Shown here: positions 16,959 to 24,815 of the stretch, piece by piece
Position numbering within the stretch: the first letter of the stretch is position 1
Layout: the number at the start of each line of letters is the position of its first letter
Origin: an uncultured Ruminococcus sp.
Lineage (GTDB): Bacteria > Bacillota > Clostridia > Oscillospirales > Ruminococcaceae
DNA: 43,023 nt
Assembly: GCA_947624255.1 (NCBI GenBank)
Contig: CANQJO010000017.1
Span: forward strand, 1 to 43,023
Direction of reading: 5' to 3'
Position numbers and translations under genes: made by a program
The notes under the pieces: generated by a model
Told to the model about the DNA's origin: nothing
Seen by the model: only the letters and a program-made list of their open reading frames with translations
The model's database searches: none

Positions 16959-17007
16959 TTGGCTTTTTCATAAATATATGATACAATCTTTATAAAGCGA
17001 TCGCTTT
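16959..17007 (+). promoter_or_regulatory. Promoter and 14-bp palindromic operator of the ABC-2 operon
   Basis: TTGGCT (16959-16964), a 17-bp spacer and TACAAT (16982-16987) form a plausible promoter. The perfect palindrome AAAGCGATCGCTTT (16994-17007) lies at the expected start site. A second inverted repeat, ATGACA-TT-TGTCAT (16923-16936), lies upstream of the -35. No dedicated regulator gene is adjacent. The gene-free stretch 16848-17194 holds the terminator, this region and the MITE-like element that follows. Confidence 0.6.
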
Positions 17008-17015
17008 GTGCGGTG

Positions 17016-17175
17016 TAATACTGATTTCATTCCAAAAACGTGCAAAATTTCTGAACAGACTGTGCCTTTTACAAGGAAAAGCGACGAAGCCGTACCGATG
17101 TATGTCGAGTCACTTTGACACAGTAAAAAGTGCGTGATCTTCGTTACGCCGGGTTTAAGAATGAAATCAGTATAA
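17016..17175. mobile_element. MITE-like element, copy 1 (with TAA target duplication)
   Basis: A 154-bp non-coding element (17019-17172) has perfect 14-bp inverted ends, TACTGATTTCATTC and its complement. It is flanked on both sides by TAA (17016-17018 and 17173-17175), which looks like a 3-bp target duplication. Inside is a 27-bp core (17055-17081) containing the hairpin CCTT-TTAC-AAGG, shared exactly with copy 2 at 20407-20561. It lies between the promoter at 16959 and the ABC-2 ATPase start, so it would be transcribed as 5' leader. A TNA duplication is typical of some IS5-group elements. No transposase is encoded. Confidence 0.75.
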
Positions 17176-17194
17176 ATTTGAGGGAGGAGCATTT

Positions 17195-18145
17195 ATGGAG
17201 AAAACGATCGTAAAAATAGATAATCTTGTGAAACGCTACGGCGATCTCATAGCATTGGATCATTTCAGCCTTGAAATAAAGGAGGGTGAGGTATTCGGAC
17301 TGCTCGGACCGAACGGTTCCGGCAAAACTACTGCGATAAACTGTCTGCTCTCCCTTTTGTCCTTTGACAAGGGAAGCATCAAGATCTTCGGCAGGGAGAT
17401 GACTCCGGTGAACTATGACATCAAAAAGGAGATCGGTGTTATCATGCAGAATGTAGCTGTTTTTGAAGAGCTGACCGTATATGAGAATATTGATTATTTC
17501 TGCGGACTCTACATATCCGACAAGGCTGAGAGAAAGCGTTGTGTCGAGGAGGCGATCACCTTCACCGGGCTTGAGGATTTTTTGAAATTCCGTCCGAAAA
17601 AGCTTTCCGGAGGACTTCTCCGCCGGTTAAATATCGCCTGTGGGATCGCTCACAAGCCGAAGCTCATAATCCTTGACGAGCCTACAGTAGCCGTTGATCC
17701 CCAGAGCCGCAACAAGATCCTTGAGGGGATCATTGATCTGAACAAAAAAGGTACAACGGTGATATACACCTCCCACTATATGGAAGAGGTCGAGCAGATA
17801 TGCTCACATATCGCAATTATCGACAAGGGAAAAAAGATCGCCGAGGGTACAAAGGATGAGCTGAAACGCATGATAAAAAATACTGAGACCATAAACATAG
17901 AGGTGCTTGCTCTTACGAGCGATATACTTGCTGAGATCTCTGCGCTGCCTCATGTGTACAATACCGAGTACGATGAACGCCGTCTGATCGTTTATTGTTC
18001 GGGAGGCAGACATAATCTCATACGGGTGCTTGATCTTCTGCAAAAAAAGGATATCGGTTTCGGAAGAGTATGGTCTGAGCTTCCGACACTGAACGATGTT
18101 TTTCTTGAAGTAACGGGAAAAGCTCTCAGAGATAAGGAGGACTGA
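17195..18145 (+). CDS. ABC-2 type transporter, ATP-binding protein
   Basis: This 316-residue cytosolic ATPase powers the two membrane proteins that follow. It shows Walker A GPNGSGKTT (Gly38-Thr46), Q-loop near 85, signature LSGGLLRR (137-144), Walker B LIILDEP with Asp161/Glu162, and a switch histidine in TSHYMEEVEQ. A C-terminal extension of about 90 residues is usual in antibiotic/lipid exporter ATPases of the CcmA/DrrA class. GGGAGGAG precedes the ATG. The stop is 1 bp before the next start, so the three genes form one operon. The substrate is unknown. Confidence 0.93.
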   Translation: MEKTIVKIDNLVKRYGDLIALDHFSLEIKEGEVFGLLGPNGSGKTTAINCLLSLLSFDKGSIKIFGREMTPVNYDIKKEIGVIMQNVAVFEELTVYENIDYFCGLYISDKAERKRCVEEAITFTGLEDFLKFRPKKLSGGLLRRLNIACGIAHKPKLIILDEPTVAVDPQSRNKILEGIIDLNKKGTTVIYTSHYMEEVEQICSHIAIIDKGKKIAEGTKDELKRMIKNTETINIEVLALTSDILAEISALPHVYNTEYDERRLIVYCSGGRHNLIRVLDLLQKKDIGFGRVWSELPTLNDVFLEVTGKALRDKED

Positions 18146-18146
18146 A

Positions 18147-19259
18147 ATGTTTCTTCATGATCTTAAATACAACATCATCTGCATCATAAGGAGCAGAGAT
18201 CTGATATTCTGGCTTATACTCTTTCCCATTGCACTGGGAACGTGCTTCAAGGTGGCGTTCGGCAGCATTTATAAGAATGTAACGGAGTTTCACACCGTTC
18301 CGGCAGCCATCGTTGAAACAGAGGAAAATGCTCCATTCCGCAGTTTCATTCAGACTGTGGAGGATTCCGGGGTGATCTCGGCAGAGTATACCGACGAGGA
18401 ATATGCTGTTGAGCTTCTCAAAGCCGGAAAAGTCTCAGGTATAATTTATTCCGGTGAGGAACTGACGCTCACCGTGTCGGGAACAGGAATAGCAGGCTCA
18501 ACACTGCGTTCGCTTATTGACAATTACAAAATGCGTGAGAAAATGATAACCGATACCGTTAAGAATGCTCCCGAAAAAACGGAGGCGGTGATAAAAGCTC
18601 TCAGCGAGGAGACATCAGCTTGTATAAGCACTCCTCTTACGAAAGGAAATACCGATAATTTCACGCCGTATTTCTATAATCTTATTGCAATGGTGGCTAT
18701 GTACGGCTGCCTGATCGGCAGACAGACAGCGATGAACAGCCTCCCGAATTATTCTGCCATAGGTATAAGGCGGAGCTGCTCTGCTATCCGGAGCTCCGCA
18801 GAGATCTCGTCCGGTCTTATTGCCGGATTTGCGGCAGAGGCGCTTTGCATGACCGTATGTGTCACATTTATTGAATTTGTGCTGAAGGTTGATCTGGGCG
18901 GCGATCTGCTTTTAATATATCTCACCGCCATACTTGGCGGGATACTCGGTGTTGCACTCGGATTCTGTGTATGCTCGTCATTCAGAATAGCTGACGGAAT
19001 TCTTACAGCTTCAATATTGCTGCTGTGCTTCATGAGCGGTCTTATGATAAACAACATGAAGATGATCGTTGCAGAAAAAGCACCGTGGTTCAATATGATA
19101 AATCCTCCCGCTCTGATCTCCGACAGCCTGTACTGCCTGAGCATCTACAGTGATCTCAGCCGGTATGCGGAGAAGACGATCAGCATAGCAGTCATTACAG
19201 CAGTATTATGTATCATTGGTGTTGTCATTACAAGGAGGCGCAGGTATGCAAGTCTTTAA
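18147..19259 (+). CDS. ABC-2 type transporter permease (first)
   Basis: This 370-residue membrane protein has the ABC-2 layout: one N-terminal helix (about 18-38), a large outer domain (about 40-170), then five clustered helices toward the C-terminus (from FYNLIAMVAMYGCLIG to the final IAVITAVLCIIGVVI) and a basic tail. It probably pairs with the next protein to form the channel. The start follows GATAAGGAGGACTGAA. The 3' end overlaps the downstream gene by 14 bp. Confidence 0.88.
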   Translation: MFLHDLKYNIICIIRSRDLIFWLILFPIALGTCFKVAFGSIYKNVTEFHTVPAAIVETEENAPFRSFIQTVEDSGVISAEYTDEEYAVELLKAGKVSGIIYSGEELTLTVSGTGIAGSTLRSLIDNYKMREKMITDTVKNAPEKTEAVIKALSEETSACISTPLTKGNTDNFTPYFYNLIAMVAMYGCLIGRQTAMNSLPNYSAIGIRRSCSAIRSSAEISSGLIAGFAAEALCMTVCVTFIEFVLKVDLGGDLLLIYLTAILGGILGVALGFCVCSSFRIADGILTASILLLCFMSGLMINNMKMIVAEKAPWFNMINPPALISDSLYCLSIYSDLSRYAEKTISIAVITAVLCIIGVVITRRRRYASL

Positions 19260-20394
19260 AACATTCATGAAAGTATTGAGGCGGAAGCTCCTGCCGACAC
19301 TGGTATATATTTCCTTATTTATAGCGATATCCGCAGCAATGACAAAATATGCGGCATATGAAAACTTCACGGAGGTAAAGCTGAATATCTGCATATTCGA
19401 TGAGGATGCTACTCCCGAAAGCGGACAGCTTGCCGAATTTATCGGAGAAAATCATAATATCATTCCTCCCGTCAGCGACAGGGATATGCTTATCGACAGG
19501 CTTTATTACGAGGATATCGACTTCGCCTTTATCATAAAGAAAGGCTACAGCGAAAAGCTCGCCGCCGGAGAAACTGACGGACTTTTTGAGAGTCTCGATG
19601 TCCACAAAAGCTACTCATCATCGCTGATGGAGCAGTTTCTGAACGAATATATTACTGCGGTAAATTCATACAAGGCAGGCGGTGCGCCTCTTGATGAAGC
19701 TATCGCCATGGCACGGGAGGCTCTATCGGAAAAAACTGAGGTGAGCATTGCGGCAGATGAGAACGATCACGGCTATTCGATGGATTTCTCTGAATATTTT
19801 ACGTATATGCCGTATATACTCCTCAGCGTTATGGTAAGCACACTCTCTCCCGTACTCATGTCGATGAACAGAAAGGATATCCGCAGCCGTACAAACTGCT
19901 CCTCAATAAAAAATACGTCATATACCGTGGAGATATTTTTAGGAAGCATAATATTTGTCATCACGGTATGGCTGATATTTTTCATAACGGGGATATTCCT
20001 CTGCGGAGGGCTTTATCAAGGCAGAGCGTGGACAGCAGTGCTGAACAGCTTTATCTTTGCGATAATTTCGGCAGCCATAGCGATACTCCTTTCGCTTTTT
20101 GATATCAGCATAAATGCACTTAATCTTATAAACCAGATGATCAGTCTGGGAATGAGCTTCTTCTGCGGCATATTTGTCCGGCAATCACTGCTCGGCGAGG
20201 GAGTGCTGCGTGCGGCGAGATTTCTTCCTGCATACTGGTATATAAAAGCTAACGATATGCTGTGCGGCAGAGAGCTGTACAGTGCCTCACAGGTGACGGT
20301 GTGCCTTTTGATAGAGGCTGCATTTGCTGCTGCCATAATTATGCCGGCTCTTCTTATCCGAAAAATAAAACGATCGGGAACAGCGGAGATGTGA
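19246..20394 (+). CDS. ABC-2 type transporter permease (second)
   Basis: This 382-residue protein has the same topology as its upstream neighbour: a helix near 16-34, an outer domain, and a C-terminal helix bundle (about 190-370, including IFLGSIIFVITVWLIFFITG). I start it at the ATG at 19246 because AAGGAGG ends 7 bases ahead; a longer in-frame reading from 19216 lies inside the previous gene without such a site. The operon ends about 15 bp before MITE-like copy 2, whose hairpin acts as a terminator. Confidence 0.88.
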   Translation: MQVFKTFMKVLRRKLLPTLVYISLFIAISAAMTKYAAYENFTEVKLNICIFDEDATPESGQLAEFIGENHNIIPPVSDRDMLIDRLYYEDIDFAFIIKKGYSEKLAAGETDGLFESLDVHKSYSSSLMEQFLNEYITAVNSYKAGGAPLDEAIAMAREALSEKTEVSIAADENDHGYSMDFSEYFTYMPYILLSVMVSTLSPVLMSMNRKDIRSRTNCSSIKNTSYTVEIFLGSIIFVITVWLIFFITGIFLCGGLYQGRAWTAVLNSFIFAIISAAIAILLSLFDISINALNLINQMISLGMSFFCGIFVRQSLLGEGVLRAARFLPAYWYIKANDMLCGRELYSASQVTVCLLIEAAFAAAIIMPALLIRKIKRSGTAEM

Positions 20395-20406
20395 TGCAGG
20401 CAGCAT

Positions 20407-20561
20407 TTATACCGATTTTCTAAATCCGATAGGTTGATCTATCGGATTTTTGTTGTATATTCTAAAGCCCGTGAAAATTTGCGGACAGACTGTGCCTTTT
20501 ACAAGGAAAAGGTGCCGGATCTTCGCAAAGGTTGTGAGGTTTTAGAGTGAGATCGGTATTA
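20407..20561. mobile_element. MITE-like element, copy 2 (with TTA target duplication)
   Basis: This 149-bp non-coding element (20410-20558) has degenerate inverted ends (TACCGAT... / ...ATCGGTA) flanked by TTA on both sides (20407-20409 and 20559-20561). It shares with copy 1 a 27-bp identical core (20485-20511, with hairpin CCTT-TTAC-AAGG). The right arm is also alignable (ATACYGATYTCAYTC followed by AAACC and GAAGATC on the minus strand). Relative to copy 1 it lacks about 45 bp in the middle and carries an additional terminator hairpin on the left. The two copies bracket the ABC-2 operon. Confidence 0.7.
20422..20452 (+). terminator. Terminator of the ABC-2 operon inside MITE copy 2
   Basis: AAATCCGATAG pairs perfectly with CTATCGGATTT across a 6-base loop, followed by TTG TTG. 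It lies 27 bp after the permease stop codon. Confidence 0.8.
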
Positions 20562-20565
20562 AGTA

Positions 20566-20823
20566 TCAGCATATGATATTAAGGATCACAAGGCATATCA
20601 CGAACGGAACGCCTAATACAGCACTTCCGCACACGTTGAAAATATTCAGCGGCAGACAGGTATCAAACTGTCCGCCGAATTTATTCAGTATCAGCAGGGC
20701 GGCAAGTCCGGTCAGCGAGCCAAATAGAAACGCCCGTATGCGGCGTTTATGTCTTACATAATAGATCAGCATTATCGTTATGACTGCGCCGCATATAAGC
20801 GCAAATAAGTTATCTGTGCCCAT
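20566..20823 (-). CDS. bofA: BofA family protein (pro-sigma-K processing inhibitor-like)
   Basis: BofA is a small membrane protein that in Bacillus holds the SpoIVFB protease inactive and so delays pro-sigma-K cleavage. The 85 residues have two or three hydrophobic segments and the diagnostic C-terminal pattern LNIFNVCGSAVLGVPFVICL. The start (ATG 20823) has AAAGGA upstream. It is last in a leftward cluster of four small genes. Whether the organism uses pro-sigma-K processing cannot be told from this window, so the function is by family only. Confidence 0.88.
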   Translation of the reverse strand: MGTDNLFALICGAVITIMLIYYVRHKRRIRAFLFGSLTGLAALLILNKFGGQFDTCLPLNIFNVCGSAVLGVPFVICLVILNIIC

Positions 20824-20835
20824 TTTCCGTTCCTT

Positions 20836-21144
20836 TCAAAGCAGAATATATCCCAGAGCAAGTATCAGTCTTATGTCGCCGCCCTCCCTTATCAGAAGAA
20901 GCAGCAGTGCCGCTATGAGGAGCTTGTCGCTATCAGCAGGACTGCCGAAAATATCAGCAATAATGCCGCTGACAGGATCTGACGGCTTTGATGCCGTGCT
21001 TTCCGGCAGAGGCGGCATATCTCCTTTCATGCCGCCTTGTGAGTAATGAGAATAATTTCTGCCGGCTCGTCTGTGCATTTCCTGAGAGCGCCTTATGGCA
21101 TCCTGCCTCATTCTGTTGACCTCACGGCTGTCAGGCTCTGCCAT
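20836..21144 (-). CDS. Uncharacterised 102-residue protein, probably sporulation-linked
   Basis: I do not recognise a named family. The N-terminal half is basic and polar (MAEPDSREVNRMRQDAIRRS), the middle is Gly/Pro-rich, and the C-terminal 35 residues are strongly hydrophobic with a leucine run (LLIAALLLLLIREGG, then LILALGYILL). Such Leu-rich tails occur in small clostridial spore-associated proteins. GGGAGGCGCAGCT precedes the ATG. The gene sits 12 bp before bofA and 17 bp after the next upstream gene, so it belongs to the same transcript. Confidence 0.75.
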   Translation of the reverse strand: MAEPDSREVNRMRQDAIRRSQEMHRRAGRNYSHYSQGGMKGDMPPLPESTASKPSDPVSGIIADIFGSPADSDKLLIAALLLLLIREGGDIRLILALGYILL

Positions 21145-21161
21145 AGCTGCGCCTCCCTTCT

Positions 21162-21524
21162 CTATAGAATATCATTGAGCAGACCGCTTTCTTTAGCCAT
21201 ATTCCAGATCGCTATCAGCTTCAGCAGCTTTATCGCTTTATCGACCTTTTTCTGCTTTTCTTCCCGAAGATGAGGTTTCAGCGCCAGCAGAAGCTCAGAA
21301 TTCTTATCAGGCTTTGAGAAAGCTCCCATAAGCCCTGTGAGCTTCATCAGCGAGCTGAGATCGGGTGCAGAGCCTTTATCTTCCGTGCCTCCTGCCGTAT
21401 TGCTGTCCTCCGGACTGTCACCCTCCCGATCATCCGACATAAACATCTGTGCCAACTCTGAGAGCTGCCTGACACTTTCCTCATCAGAGAGGAGCTCTCC
21501 GATCTTTCCCATTACATCTTCCAC
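21162..21524 (-). CDS. Uncharacterised 120-residue protein
   Basis: I cannot name a family. It is an acidic, Ser-rich soluble protein with a helical N-terminus (IGELLSDEESVRQLSELAQM), a low-complexity Asp/Gly/Glu stretch (about 30-52), and a Lys-rich helical C-terminus (LLLALKPHLREEKQKKVDKA, then IKLLKLIAIW). It starts at a GTG (21524) with GCGAGG 8 bases upstream. Together with its neighbours it forms a four-gene unit ending in bofA, which suggests a sporulation role by context only. Confidence 0.72.
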   Translation of the reverse strand: MEDVMGKIGELLSDEESVRQLSELAQMFMSDDREGDSPEDSNTAGGTEDKGSAPDLSSLMKLTGLMGAFSKPDKNSELLLALKPHLREEKQKKVDKAIKLLKLIAIWNMAKESGLLNDIL

Positions 21525-21543
21525 TTAAAAGACCTCGCTGAAT

Positions 21544-21792
21544 TTATTCGCCTGAGAGCTTTTTATACAAGGCTTTCGCCTGTGGAGTGCTCATCATTTT
21601 CTCCACGAGCTTCGGATTATTCACCGCCTGACGGAATTTGGCTGCATCGTTCTGACTCATAGCGGAAAGGGCACTGTCGAATTTTCCTGCCTCCAGCTCG
21701 CTTTTCAGCTTGTCAGGAGGAACGCCGATCTTTTTACTTATGGCATTGATGAGCCCTCCCATTTTTTCATGATCAATATTATTCTTATTCAT
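21544..21792 (-). CDS. Uncharacterised 82-residue helical protein
   Basis: This is a short, all-helical, charged protein without membrane segments; I do not recognise a family. It has GGLINAISKKIGVPPDKLKS near the start and a Lys/Met-rich C-terminus (VEKMMSTPQAKALYKKLSGE). It has a perfect AAGGAGG site and leads the leftward four-gene cluster. A minus-strand hairpin (CCGCAGA / TCTGCGG, 21811-21834) lies just upstream in its leader. No clear sigma-A promoter was found on this strand, consistent with but not proof of a sporulation sigma factor. Confidence 0.75.
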   Translation of the reverse strand: MNKNNIDHEKMGGLINAISKKIGVPPDKLKSELEAGKFDSALSAMSQNDAAKFRQAVNNPKLVEKMMSTPQAKALYKKLSGE

Positions 21793-21839
21793 AATGACCT
21801 CCTTAAATTCCCGCAGATAAAATTTTTTCTGCGGTGCTG

Positions 21840-21868
21840 TTGCAATTTTTTACTTCTCATGGTATAAT
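21840..21868 (+). promoter_or_regulatory. Promoter of the phosphodiesterase gene
   Basis: TTGCAA (21840-21845), a 17-bp spacer and TATAAT (21863-21868) lie 30 bp before the start codon at 21899. Confidence 0.75.
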
Positions 21869-21898
21869 TAACGTATACTGTTTTTAAGGAGCTTTATT

Positions 21899-22381
21899 AT
21901 GAGGATAATCGTCATGTCTGATACCCACGGGAATTACTCCGCATTAGAGAGCATCATAATGCGCAATACCGATGCCGATCGGTTCATTCATCTCGGTGAT
22001 GGTGAACGTGAGCTTGATCGCTTTATCGTCTCTCACGAGATCATTTCGCAGAAGATCATTCACGTTGCCGGAAACTGCGACTATCTCAGCTTCAGTCAGG
22101 ACGTATTCACTCTCCCTGTCATGGAGCATAAGATATTTGCTGCTCACGGTCATCAGTTCGGAGTAAAAAGCTCCCTTGAACGTCTTAAAGCTATTGCACG
22201 TTCAAACGGCTGCGATATCGTTCTCTACGGTCATACCCATGAGCGATTTCAAAGCTATGAAGATGGTATGTGGATAATGAATCCCGGAAGCGCCGCCTGC
22301 CCCCGAGACGGAAACCGTCCCTCCTTCGGGCATATCGACATCTCCCCTGCCGGAGTTGTCACAAATATCACAGATGTTTGA
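21899..22381 (+). CDS. YfcE/MJ0936-type metallophosphoesterase
   Basis: This 160-residue calcineurin-like phosphodiesterase shows the dimetal motifs SDTHGN (about 8-13), LGDGERE, AGNCD, AAHGHQ and YGHTHE, ending with MNPGSA. The family hydrolyses phosphodiesters such as model cyclic or nucleotide substrates; the physiological substrate is uncertain. AAGGAG precedes the ATG. It is probably monocistronic: an 8-bp perfect stem (ATGAGCCG at 22384-22391, CGGCTCAT at 22408-22415) follows its stop codon. Confidence 0.9.
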   Translation: MRIIVMSDTHGNYSALESIIMRNTDADRFIHLGDGERELDRFIVSHEIISQKIIHVAGNCDYLSFSQDVFTLPVMEHKIFAAHGHQFGVKSSLERLKAIARSNGCDIVLYGHTHERFQSYEDGMWIMNPGSAACPRDGNRPSFGHIDISPAGVVTNITDV

Positions 22382-22383
22382 TC

Positions 22384-22415
22384 ATGAGCCGCTTCGGAGC
22401 ATTTTATCGGCTCAT
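22384..22415 (+). other. Stem-loop after the phosphodiesterase gene
   Basis: ATGAGCCG and CGGCTCAT form an 8-bp stem with a 16-base loop directly after the stop codon. There is no T-run, so it may protect the mRNA end rather than terminate. Confidence 0.4.
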
Positions 22416-22463
22416 CAATATATTATACTGGATTAACTTGCAAAGTGTGCATAAATATCGGAG

Positions 22464-23105
22464 GTGTCTGACACGGATAGAAGAGAAAAAAGCACATATG
22501 ACTGCGATTTCAGCAAAAATTCGGCGTCTCTGAAACGATGCAGAAAAATATACACCATAACGTTTCTGATCTACGCAGTATTCTCGTTCACATATGTTTT
22601 TGCATCGGCATATTTTATCCTGTTTTTTGTATATCCGATACACGTCCTTATTGTTGAGGGGATCATCTTCAAAGCGGGATATTTCGCCCTTGCCTTTTTC
22701 GGCTCATACTGCCGCAACAACAAACTTGCAGTCTGTGCTCCGCCGGTGATCTTTCTGAGCTGTATTTTCAACGATGCCGGTCAGGAGATGATACATTTTG
22801 GGCTGAACGATCTTTATTTACCCATCAGCATAGGTGTCGCTGTTGTCACTGTTCTGAACAACAAAGAATATCTCCGGCTGGAGCAGCAGCCGGGATTCCC
22901 ATATTTCAACGAGAGATTCGAGAAACAGAAATTCGATAAAACTCAGTTTGAGATAAAATCGCCGGTTGAGCTCGCTGCCGACGAACGCAAAAAAACCGAA
23001 TCAGATAATATGGACGATATATCCGAAATAATGCAGAGCAGGATCAATGACCTTAACAGCGATCCTGATGAAAACAATGACAGCGGTCAAATGAACGATA
23101 TATGA
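22464..23105 (+). CDS. Uncharacterised integral membrane protein
   Basis: I do not recognise this 213-residue protein. A polar, basic N-terminus of about 28 residues is followed by four hydrophobic segments (about 30-55, 60-78, 88-103 and 116-130) and a long hydrophilic, acidic C-terminal tail (about 135-213) rich in Asp, Glu and Asn. The start is uncertain: the only standard in-frame start is the GTG at 22464, which lies inside the GGAGGTG ribosome site itself. A start about 9 bases further on would suit the site better but has no usual codon. It converges on sigE with 37 bp between. Confidence 0.65.
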   Translation: MSDTDRREKSTYDCDFSKNSASLKRCRKIYTITFLIYAVFSFTYVFASAYFILFFVYPIHVLIVEGIIFKAGYFALAFFGSYCRNNKLAVCAPPVIFLSCIFNDAGQEMIHFGLNDLYLPISIGVAVVTVLNNKEYLRLEQQPGFPYFNERFEKQKFDKTQFEIKSPVELAADERKKTESDNMDDISEIMQSRINDLNSDPDENNDSGQMNDI

Positions 23106-23142
23106 CGTTTTATTTGATCTGTCGGATCTTCGGGGAGCAGTA

Positions 23143-23841
23143 TTACATCGTGCTTTCCAGCTTTGTGCGCAGCTTTTTAATTATCTTTTTTTCAAGACGT
23201 GATATGTAGGACTGTGAGATCCCTATCTGCTCAGCGACCTCTTTTTGCGTCTTCTCCTTGCCGTCCTTCAGCCCGAATCTCATCTCCATTATTTCACGCT
23301 CTCTGTCGCAGAGCTGCGCCACTGCATTTCGCAGAGTCTCTTTCTCAGCCTCTGATTCTATTCCCTTATTGACGATATCCTCCTCAGTGCCGAGAACGTC
23401 CGACAGAAGCAGCTCATTGCCGTCGTAGTCGATATTCAGCGGCTCATCTATAGATATGTCATTTCTGTACTGTGAGGATTTCCGCAGAAACATGAGTATC
23501 TCGTTCTCAATACATCGTGAGGCATATGTGGCGAGCTTTATTTTTTTTGTGGGACAAAATGTGTTCACTGCCTTGATAAGTCCTATAGTACCTATTGAGA
23601 CAAGATCCTCTATTCCAATGCCTGTGGATTCAAACTTTTTAGCGATGTACACCACCAGCCTCAGATTGTGAACTATGAGGCAGTCACGTGCTGCGGGATC
23701 ATTCTTCATGAGACGTTCAAAGACCTCCTTTTCCTCCTCGCCGGAAAGCGGAGGAGGAAGGGTATCCGGTCCGTTTATGTAGTATACTCTGCCTGTCAGG
23801 GCACTTTTTATCCTCATTATTATTTTTCCGATGATGTTCAT
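23143..23841 (-). CDS. sigE: RNA polymerase sporulation sigma factor SigE
   Basis: Sigma-E is the early mother-cell sigma factor, made as an inactive precursor. The 232 residues show a short pro-sequence (about 1-20) with hydrophobic and basic residues. [14 protein letters not shown] follows, equivalent to the processed N-terminus in Bacillus. Then come regions 2.1-2.4 ([45 protein letters not shown]), region 3 and region 4 ([20 protein letters not shown]). It lies 38 bp after its presumed activating protease SpoIIGA, the conserved spoIIG operon. AAGGAG is the ribosome site. Transcription is likely from the 21-bp-spacer promoter at 24720. Confidence 0.97.
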   Translation of the reverse strand: MNIIGKIIMRIKSALTGRVYYINGPDTLPPPLSGEEEKEVFERLMKNDPAARDCLIVHNLRLVVYIAKKFESTGIGIEDLVSIGTIGLIKAVNTFCPTKKIKLATYASRCIENEILMFLRKSSQYRNDISIDEPLNIDYDGNELLLSDVLGTEEDIVNKGIESEAEKETLRNAVAQLCDREREIMEMRFGLKDGKEKTQKEVAEQIGISQSYISRLEKKIIKKLRTKLESTM

Positions 23842-23879
23842 TTTTCTTCTCCTTTTTACATACTTTATTCTCAGTGTCG

Positions 23880-24683
23880 CTAAATTTTCAGCAGCTTCGG
23901 ATTAAATATCGCTCTGCCGCTGTCTTTTCCCAGACCTATCATAACATCTACCGCCTTGCGATCTCCGCTGAGTGAGTTCACTATCAGCACCTCGTCCGGT
24001 CGGAATACCGGTATCACTCCGCTATCGGATATCGTGCTGCACGGAAGCAGCCTGTACCCCTTCGGAAGTTCACTGTTTTCATTGAATCCGAAGCTGCTTC
24101 TGTCGCAGACAATTACAGGAATTCCCGTAAAAAGATCTACAAGAACATTTCCTGTATCGGCAAGTCCGTGCAGATCAAGGATCTTGTCCCGATAGCGGAC
24201 TATGACACGGAAGTCGTCTCCCTCGGCAGAGACTCCGGAAAAAACACCGGCTATCCAAACTAAAAAATAGAGGACGGCAGTGGTAAGTATGAGGATCATC
24301 AGCGAAAAATCTATGTAAAAATATGTGTTGTTGAAATGCACCATTCCCGGAGCGAGCCACGAATATACGGCATATATGCTTCCGGCAAGAACAAGATTAG
24401 CTGCAAGGAATGCTCCTGTATTTAATAGAAGCCGCTTCACGCTGCGGCAGCCGAAAGATATCCATATTATCAAGAATGCTGCCGGAAGTCTTATTACTGC
24501 GTTCACGATGTCTCCCAGACGGGGAGCGAGTATCAGCAGCGAAAAAAGACTTCCAACCACCGATGCGGCGATACATCTGCCTGTTTTAACGGGAGTATGC
24601 GTTATTCGGGCAGTTATTCTCAACAGGAAAAAATTCACATAGATATTCAATACGATAAGCACGTCTGCATATATCGTCACCAC
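23880..24683 (-). CDS. spoIIGA: Sigma-E processing peptidase SpoIIGA
   Basis: SpoIIGA is a membrane-bound aspartic protease that cleaves the pro-sequence of sigma-E after the forespore signal SpoIIR. The 267 residues have about five N-terminal membrane helices (roughly 1-150) and a cytosolic protease domain with the active-site motif LADTGN (Asp176), followed by [14 protein letters not shown]. The start is a GTG (24683) with GAGGTG ahead; a second GTG follows immediately, so the exact start may be one codon later. It is first in the spoIIG operon. Confidence 0.95.
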   Translation of the reverse strand: MVTIYADVLIVLNIYVNFFLLRITARITHTPVKTGRCIAASVVGSLFSLLILAPRLGDIVNAVIRLPAAFLIIWISFGCRSVKRLLLNTGAFLAANLVLAGSIYAVYSWLAPGMVHFNNTYFYIDFSLMILILTTAVLYFLVWIAGVFSGVSAEGDDFRVIVRYRDKILDLHGLADTGNVLVDLFTGIPVIVCDRSSFGFNENSELPKGYRLLPCSTISDSGVIPVFRPDEVLIVNSLSGDRKAVDVMIGLGKDSGRAIFNPKLLKI

Positions 24684-24719
24684 ACACTAACACCTCGTTT
24701 CTTATCGGGTACATCATTA

Positions 24720-24752
24720 ATTATAATGCACGAGGTGCGAAAAATATGTCAT
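24720..24752 (-). promoter_or_regulatory. spoIIG promoter with a 21-bp spacer
   Basis: The minus strand reads ATGACA (24752-24747), 21 bp, then TATAAT (24725-24720), 36 bp before the spoIIGA start. A 17-bp spacer would be normal; over-long spacers are known for Bacillus Spo0A-activated sigma-A promoters such as spoIIG and spoIIE. A small palindrome, GCAC-CTC-GTGC, lies within the spacer. A perfect 0A box is not obvious, so Spo0A control is inference. Confidence 0.55.
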
Positions 24753-24765
24753 ATCCTGTCCTGAG

Positions 24766-24794
24766 AAAAAAAACTCCGGACACTGCGTCCGGAG
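24766..24794 (-). terminator. Terminator after the helicase/34-residue peptide unit
   Basis: On the minus strand CTCCGGAC pairs perfectly with GTCCGGAG over a 5-base loop, followed by eight T residues. It separates this unit from the spoIIG promoter. Confidence 0.92.
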
Positions 24795-24815
24795 CAAAAA
24801 CAGAAGTTATATTTT

